Assembly (NCBI GenBank): GCA_964542895.1
Contig: CAZIWT010000060.1
Coordinates: 1 to 19,987 of the forward strand
Length of the DNA: 19,987 nucleotides
Direction of reading: 5' to 3'
Source: Zymogenus sp964542895
GTDB taxonomy: Bacteria; Desulfobacterota; Zymogenia; Zymogenales; Zymogenaceae
The position numbers and the translations under genes are program-made. The notes beneath the pieces are model-generated. The model searched no databases and was not told the origin of the DNA. It saw only the letters and a list, made by a program, of their open reading frames with translations. Every line of letters begins with the position of its first letter. Within the stretch, counting starts at the first letter, position 1. Shown here one piece after another: positions 15,544 to 19,987 of the stretch.

Positions 15544-16128
15544 TTACAGCACCTCGATCTGGATGTTGTCGTTGGTGTAGATACATATACCCGCGGCGAT
15601 CTTCAGCGACTCGGTCGCTATCTCCTCGGCTGTGAGCTTCGAGTGCTGAACCAGCGCCCTCGCGGCGGCTTGGGCGTACCCGCCACCGGAGCCTATGGCG
15701 ATCACCTCGTCGTCCGGCTCCAGGACGTCGCCGCTTCCCGATATTATCAGCGACGTATCCTTGTCCGCCACGACGAGTAGTGCCTCGAGTCTCCTCAGGT
15801 ACTTGTCCATCCTCCAGTCCTTGGTGAGTTCCACGGCGCTCCTGACGAGGTTTCCGCTGTACTGTTCAAGCTTGCTCTCGAAGCGCTCGAAGAGGGTGAA
15901 GGCGTCGGCGGTGCTGCCGGCGAATCCGGCGATGATCTTTCCGCTGTAGAGGCGCCTCAGCTTCTTCGCCCCCCCCTTCGCCACCGATTCCCCCATCGTC
16001 ACTTGGCCGTCGCCCGCCATGGCCACCTTGCCGTCCTTCCTTACGGCCACAATGGTTGTCGACCTTATCCTGTTTCCCGGCTCCCCTTTTTCCCCTGTCA
16101 GGGCGGGGGCCCTGTAAATATCTTTCAT
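15544..16128 (-). CDS. hslV: Peptidase subunit of the HslVU protease
   Basis: Proteasome-beta-like threonine peptidase; two hexamer rings form the proteolytic chamber that works with HslU. Conserved landmarks are TTIVAVR with the nucleophile Thr24, GDGQVTMG (39-46), the lysine in AKKLRRLYSG, GFAGSTADAFTLFERFE, and IGSGGGYAQAAARAL. The product is 194 residues against about 175 for E. coli, because a 23-residue leader precedes the catalytic threonine. No ATG, GTG or TTG lies between ATG 16128 and Thr24, so this leader appears genuine and must be removed for activity. GAGG lies about 5 bases before the start. xerC ends 6 bases upstream, implying one transcript. Confidence 0.95.
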   Translation of the reverse strand: MKDIYRAPALTGEKGEPGNRIRSTTIVAVRKDGKVAMAGDGQVTMGESVAKGGAKKLRRLYSGKIIAGFAGSTADAFTLFERFESKLEQYSGNLVRSAVELTKDWRMDKYLRRLEALLVVADKDTSLIISGSGDVLEPDDEVIAIGSGGGYAQAAARALVQHSKLTAEEIATESLKIAAGICIYTNDNIQIEVL

Positions 16129-16134
16129 AAATCC

Positions 16135-17097
16135 TCAGCTCCTTTTTGACCTCGGGTGGGCTTTGTCGTAGACCTCCATCAGCCTGTCAATCGTGACGTG
16201 GGTGTACTTCTGGGTGGCGCCAATCGACTCGTGCCCCAAAAGCTCCTGGATATCCCTCAGGCCCGCCCCCATCTCCAGGAGGTGGGTGGCAAAGGCGTGC
16301 CTCAGCTTGTGGGGGCTTACGTTCAGCGTCATAGAGCCCAGGAGAATATATTTTTTGACGATCCGGTTTACGCTCCTTGCCGTCAATCTCCCGCCGCGCA
16401 TGTTCAGGAACAGGGCTTTCTCATCAATCCGGTTTTTTGCATCCCCGAAGTTGTTTTCGCTCCTGACGCTCAGGTATTCTTTCAATGTCGACAGCGCCGG
16501 CCCCCCCGCCGGCACGACCCGCTCCTTCTTCCCCTTGCCTGAAACCTTGAGGACAGATTCCTCGTAGTCCACGTCGGAGAGATCAAGCCCCACAAGCTCG
16601 CTCACCCTTATGCCGGTGGAATAAAGCAATTCGAGTATCGCCCTGTCCCGCTTGTCCGAGGGCTCTTCGCCCCCGGCGGTCTCTATCAGCCTGAAGACGT
16701 CGTCGACGGTAAGGTAATCGACGAGCTTTGTTTCCCCCTTCGGGTAGGAGACGACGGCCGCGGGGCTCCTCTCGATCAAGCCCCTCTTCAACAGGAACCG
16801 GTAAAACGTCCTCAGGCTTGAGAGCTTCCTCGATACGGAGCTTCGCTCCCTTATGCCGATGATCGAGCCGAGGTACGTCCGGACGTCGTCCGGGGAGGCG
16901 TCGAGCAGCTCCCCCCCCTTGCCTTCCCCGCCGGCTTTTTCACTTAAAAAGTCCTCGAACTGGCGGATGTCCCTCACGTAGCCCCTGATCGTGTGGGGCG
17001 ACGCCCCCCTCGTAAGAGAGAGGTACTCGGAGAAGATATCCACCGGGTCTTTGCCGTCCTTTTTGCCCTCCGTCGAGTCCATGGACAAGCGTAACAT
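16135..17097 (-). CDS. xerC: Tyrosine recombinase XerC
   Basis: Site-specific recombinase that with XerD resolves chromosome dimers at dif. The N-terminal SAM-like domain (about 17-112) includes SPHTIRGYVRDI. The catalytic domain shows the full set: Arg164 (STGIRVSEL), Lys188 (SGKGKKER), His263 and Arg266 (HKLRHAFATHLL), His289 (LLGHESIGATQ) and nucleophile Tyr298 (KYTHV). Length fits the family. It is assigned as XerC rather than an integrase because of its chromosomal context beside hslVU, a common arrangement; XerD cannot be excluded by eye. The longest start is 17097. ATG 17082 is preferred if the promoter at 17100-17128 is real, since transcription would begin near 17093. Neither start has a clear ribosome binding site. 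Confidence 0.9.
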   Translation of the reverse strand: MLRLSMDSTEGKKDGKDPVDIFSEYLSLTRGASPHTIRGYVRDIRQFEDFLSEKAGGEGKGGELLDASPDDVRTYLGSIIGIRERSSVSRKLSSLRTFYRFLLKRGLIERSPAAVVSYPKGETKLVDYLTVDDVFRLIETAGGEEPSDKRDRAILELLYSTGIRVSELVGLDLSDVDYEESVLKVSGKGKKERVVPAGGPALSTLKEYLSVRSENNFGDAKNRIDEKALFLNMRGGRLTARSVNRIVKKYILLGSMTLNVSPHKLRHAFATHLLEMGAGLRDIQELLGHESIGATQKYTHVTIDRLMEVYDKAHPRSKRS

Positions 17098-17099
17098 AT

Positions 17100-17128
17100 A
17101 ATATATACATTATCAATTGAAATTTCAA
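17100..17128 (-). promoter_or_regulatory. Candidate promoter for xerC-hslV-hslU
   Basis: On the minus strand TTGAAA (17128-17123) and TATATT (17105-17100) are separated by exactly 17 bases; each matches the sigma-70 consensus at 5 of 6 positions. The predicted start of transcription near 17093 leaves only about 11 bases before ATG 17082. Confidence 0.6.
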
Positions 17129-17242
17129 GGCGGCAATCGAGATAAATGATCGAGGTAGGGGAAAATGGATCAATTTGATTGGTCTCGACCGACTCAGCGA
17201 AAGGCCCTCTTCCGTAATAGAAGTGGGGAAGCGTAAGGCCCT

Positions 17243-19834
17243 CTACTTTCCCGCGTCGAGCTTGAAGATGGCGATGAGGGCGGGGATGATGATCAACGTC
17301 GCCGCGGCACTGATAATCATCGTTGCGGCAACCAGCCAGCCCACGTTCATGATCGGCTTGAAGTTGGAAAAGGTGAGCACCATAAAGCCCGCCGCCACCG
17401 CAACGGCGTTGAAGACCAGGGCACGCCCGGTGTTGTGGATGGTCTCGAAGAGGGCGTCCTTCACGTCGAGCCCCTTCGCCGCCTCGATCCTGTACCTCGA
17501 CACGAAATGGATAGAGTAGTCTATACCAATGCCTATCCCCATAGACGCAATCATCGCGGTGGCGACGTCGAGGTTGACGTTAAAAGCCCTCATAAGGGTG
17601 AAGTTGGAAAAAATGGTGAATATGAGGGGGAGTATGGAGAATGTGGAGGCCTTTATCGACCTGAAGACGAAAACCAGCATCAAAAATACTACGATGAGGG
17701 AAGTCGCGAGGCTGATGATCTGGCTCTTTATGATGTAGTGGGAGATTACCACCACCATGTGGCCGGTGCCGGTTAGGTTGGCTTTTTCGTTTTCTTTGAA
17801 ATTCTCGTCGATGAAATCCCTCGCCATACTCTGAAGGTGCATGATATCCCTGGAATAGGACGATTTGAGCTGCATGACCAGATTCACCTTCCGATACTCG
17901 AAGTCCACGACCTTCTCCAAATCCTCGCCCCCGGAGTTCTCGTAGAGGAGGAGGTACTGGGCGTTCAGGTCCCGCCCGCTGACCGTCTCCCTAACCGGCT
18001 CTCCGTTTTCATTCTCGACGGTTATTTCCTCCGTGGGCCTCGGGAGCCTGTCCTTCTCAGGGTCGTTGTCGTTCATGACGTAGTTCATCCGCCTTATGAA
18101 ATCAGTGATGGAACTCGTCGACCCCACAAGTTCGTCGGTGATAAGATAATCTTGAAGCTGCTTGATCCTGATCAGAAAATCCGGGTCCTTGACGGCCTCC
18201 GGCTTCCCCGAATCTATGATGATGTTGAGGCTGGTGCTCCCCGGGAACTTTTCGTTTATCATCTCGTCAGCAACCACGATCTCGCTCCTCTTCTTGAAGT
18301 CGCTCATGAATCCGTAGCCGACCTCAACCCTCGTGGCCACGAATATCACCAGGATGAAAGCGGGGATCATCAATCCGAATACTATGCGGCGCCTGTTGAT
18401 CGATATTCGCCCAAGCGTGTCGAGAAATTTCGTAAGGGGCGTCTCCCCGCGGCTCCTGTCCACCACCATGCCGAGCTTTTTGGGGGGCTTCAATATCATC
18501 ATCATGGCGGGGATGAAAGTCAGCGAGAAGATCATCGCGGCAAAGATGCCGACCGCCGTAAACGCGCCGAACTCCCGGATGGGACTCAGGCCCGAAGTCA
18601 CCAGAGACCCGAACCCGGCCATGCTGGTTAGGGAAGTCATAACCACCGGAGACGAAATCTCCTCCATGGTATCCACCAGAGCTTCCCGCTTCCTGTTTCC
18701 GCCGGAGAGCCTCCCGTAGAACTCGGTGATGATGTGTATCCCGTCGGCGCACCCTATCGCCACAAGTATAACCGGCAGGGCGGTGGAGACGATCGAGATG
18801 GAATAGCCGAGGATAGCCATTAGTCCCATCGTCCAGATTATGCTGATAATCACCACAAGGAGCGGAGTTACCATCCCCCTCACGTTTCTGAAGACGATAA
18901 AGAGGATTCCCATAATCAGCAGGATGACGGCGGGAATGAGGGAGGACATGTCGTCCTTCATGTAGCTCGCCTGACGGCTCAATATCATGGGAGTTCCGGA
19001 GATGTAGTACTCTTCGGGGCCGCCCAGCTTCGCCGCCATCTTCTTGAGGGCGCCGTAAATGGCTATCATCCTCTCCTCGTGGCTGGTGAACGTGAGGTTG
19101 GTGAAGATAATCGTGGCGGTCTCGTCTTCGGAGACGATCTTGTCAACCAGCATCTCGTTGTCGAGAATGTGCTTCCTTAAGAGCGCTATCTCCTCGGTGG
19201 TCTCGGGGACGTTTTCCATAATCGGGCCGGTATCCAGAACGCCGTCGGCACTGACTATATTCTCGACGGTGGACAGGCTCATCACATCCTCGAAAGGCTC
19301 CAGCCCTATCCTGATATTCTCAAGCTCCTCTATTAGATCCGAGTCGGGGTCATCGGCCTTCCTTAGAATCCTGAGGGCATTCTTGACAGACCCCAGGTCC
19401 CCTTTCGTGAGACCCCCTTCGGGTATCTTCGACAGAAGCTCTTTGACCTCCCCGTCCGTCTCTTCGATGAGCCTATCTATCGTATCGAGGTCGTCATCCG
19501 TAACGACGATAAGCTCCTCCATCATCTCGGTGAGCGCCTCGACCTTCTTCAGGGAGCCTTCGTTGTAAATCGTGTACGGACTCACAACGGCGACGATCGC
19601 CGCGTCGGACCTCCCGAACAGCTCCTCGACCTCCTCCCAGTAGATGACGGCCGGGTCGTCCTGGGGGAGCATCTTCCAGGGATCGGGATCGATCTTAAGC
19701 CTGAAGGTATTGATCGCGAAAAAAACCGATATTAGTGAGATGAGGGTGATGACGATGAAGGGGTGGTCGGTCACGAGGACGGCCAGGCGCCTGTAAAATG
19801 CGTGTCTCTTCTTGATAAGCTGGCCCTTTTTCAT
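17243..19834 (-). CDS. RND/MMPL-superfamily exporter
   Basis: An 863-residue inner-membrane protein with the duplicated RND design: a membrane segment at about 25-42, an outside domain (43-296), five segments at about 297-316, 320-340, 346-369, 397-412 and 424-448, then the same pattern again (484-502, outside domain 503-700, and segments about 703-724, 728-748, 753-778, 803-820, 830-857). Each half has the conserved acidic proton-relay motif in its fourth segment: GCADGIHI (361-368) and GIGIDYSIH (768-776). This matches the MMPL/HpnN-like group of proton-driven exporters of lipids or other hydrophobic compounds rather than the larger AcrB drug pumps (about 1,040). No adaptor or outer-membrane channel gene is in view. 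The substrate cannot be told. The ATG at 19834 lacks a strong ribosome binding site. The gene ends 145 bases before xerC. Confidence 0.88.
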   Translation of the reverse strand: MKKGQLIKKRHAFYRRLAVLVTDHPFIVITLISLISVFFAINTFRLKIDPDPWKMLPQDDPAVIYWEEVEELFGRSDAAIVAVVSPYTIYNEGSLKKVEALTEMMEELIVVTDDDLDTIDRLIEETDGEVKELLSKIPEGGLTKGDLGSVKNALRILRKADDPDSDLIEELENIRIGLEPFEDVMSLSTVENIVSADGVLDTGPIMENVPETTEEIALLRKHILDNEMLVDKIVSEDETATIIFTNLTFTSHEERMIAIYGALKKMAAKLGGPEEYYISGTPMILSRQASYMKDDMSSLIPAVILLIMGILFIVFRNVRGMVTPLLVVIISIIWTMGLMAILGYSISIVSTALPVILVAIGCADGIHIITEFYGRLSGGNRKREALVDTMEEISSPVVMTSLTSMAGFGSLVTSGLSPIREFGAFTAVGIFAAMIFSLTFIPAMMMILKPPKKLGMVVDRSRGETPLTKFLDTLGRISINRRRIVFGLMIPAFILVIFVATRVEVGYGFMSDFKKRSEIVVADEMINEKFPGSTSLNIIIDSGKPEAVKDPDFLIRIKQLQDYLITDELVGSTSSITDFIRRMNYVMNDNDPEKDRLPRPTEEITVENENGEPVRETVSGRDLNAQYLLLYENSGGEDLEKVVDFEYRKVNLVMQLKSSYSRDIMHLQSMARDFIDENFKENEKANLTGTGHMVVVISHYIIKSQIISLATSLIVVFLMLVFVFRSIKASTFSILPLIFTIFSNFTLMRAFNVNLDVATAMIASMGIGIGIDYSIHFVSRYRIEAAKGLDVKDALFETIHNTGRALVFNAVAVAAGFMVLTFSNFKPIMNVGWLVAATMIISAAATLIIIPALIAIFKLDAGK

Positions 19835-19939
19835 CCAGTAACTGACTATACGCTTTTTAAGAGAAATAACTGTTCTAATCGGGGAGAGGATTCTCCAGGG
19901 TGACCACGTTTATGGGCACATTTCATTCAAGAGTTTTAC

Positions 19940-19968
19940 TTTATATACTTTATAAGATGTAAAGTAAA
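19940..19968 (-). promoter_or_regulatory. Candidate promoter of the exporter gene, overlapped by repeats
   Basis: On the minus strand TTTACT (19968-19963) and TATAAA (19945-19940) are 17 bases apart (4/6 and 5/6 matches). Both hexamers fall inside the 9-bp inverted repeat TTTACTTTA/TAAAGTAAA (19935-19943 and 19960-19968). A tandem duplicate of TACTTTATA (19937-19945 and 19946-19954) covers the -10 area. The layout suggests an operator for a repressor. The predicted leader is about 100 bases. Confidence 0.45.
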
Positions 19969-19987
19969 GCTTAAAAGTCAATTCTAA

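Noticed and set aside
17201..17244. 10-bp direct repeat AAGGCCCTCT near the exporter stop codon
   Set aside because: Two copies only, one overlapping coding sequence; probably chance or a minor duplication, with no linked structure.

Overview
The window reads as chromosomal DNA of a Gram-negative, moderately GC-rich bacterium. The best fit is a member of the former Deltaproteobacteria (Desulfobacterota and relatives). The reasons are the run xerC-hslV-hslU followed by argB-argD-argF-argG-argH, a small lipoprotein and lysA, which recalls the Geobacter-type arrangement, together with Gram-negative outer-membrane features (a lipoprotein, an RND exporter). The lineage is inferred from gene order and protein style only; no rRNA is present.

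Left third (1-5450), accessory in character. A short AT-rich end joins abruptly at about position 150 to a GC-rich phage head module. The module holds a major capsid gene of the Mu gpT / HK97-fold type that looks truncated at its 5' end, a 97-residue beta-rich phage-like protein and a 68-residue gpW-sized protein. It contains one strong hairpin and ends in another. Facing it is a secreted protein built from two pairs of internal repeats (1591-2775, minus strand). Next come two overlapping plus-strand membrane-protein genes of unknown function (3084-4603), a G-quadruplex-capable tract, and an AT-rich orphan PIN-domain gene (minus strand).

Middle (5451-13194), conserved biosynthesis, all on the minus strand. 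The tight cluster argB, argD, argF, argG, argH covers steps 2, 4, 6, 7 and 8 of arginine synthesis; argA, argC and argE/argJ are absent here. After an AT-rich gap comes a lipoprotein with an LptM/YifL-like N-terminus and an FN3-like body, overlapping lysA (the last step of lysine synthesis) by 4 bases. A perfect TATAAT box lies upstream of argB. Further upstream, a 475-base gene-free stretch holds a striking 13-bp tandem array with an AACGTT core.

Right third (13670-19987), minus strand. xerC, hslV and hslU form a proteolysis/chromosome-maintenance block, but hslV and hslU are separated by a 431-base mosaic of palindromic repeats. HslV carries an unusually long 23-residue leader before its catalytic threonine. 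At the right edge is an 863-residue RND/MMPL-type exporter with a promoter overlain by direct and inverted repeats.

No tRNA, rRNA, CRISPR array, complete insertion sequence or replication origin was seen. Nothing here amounts to a clearly new multi-gene system. The strongest candidates for a closer look are the AACGTT array, the repeat mosaic inside hslVU, the orphan capsid module, the double-repeat secreted protein and the LptM-FN3 lipoprotein.
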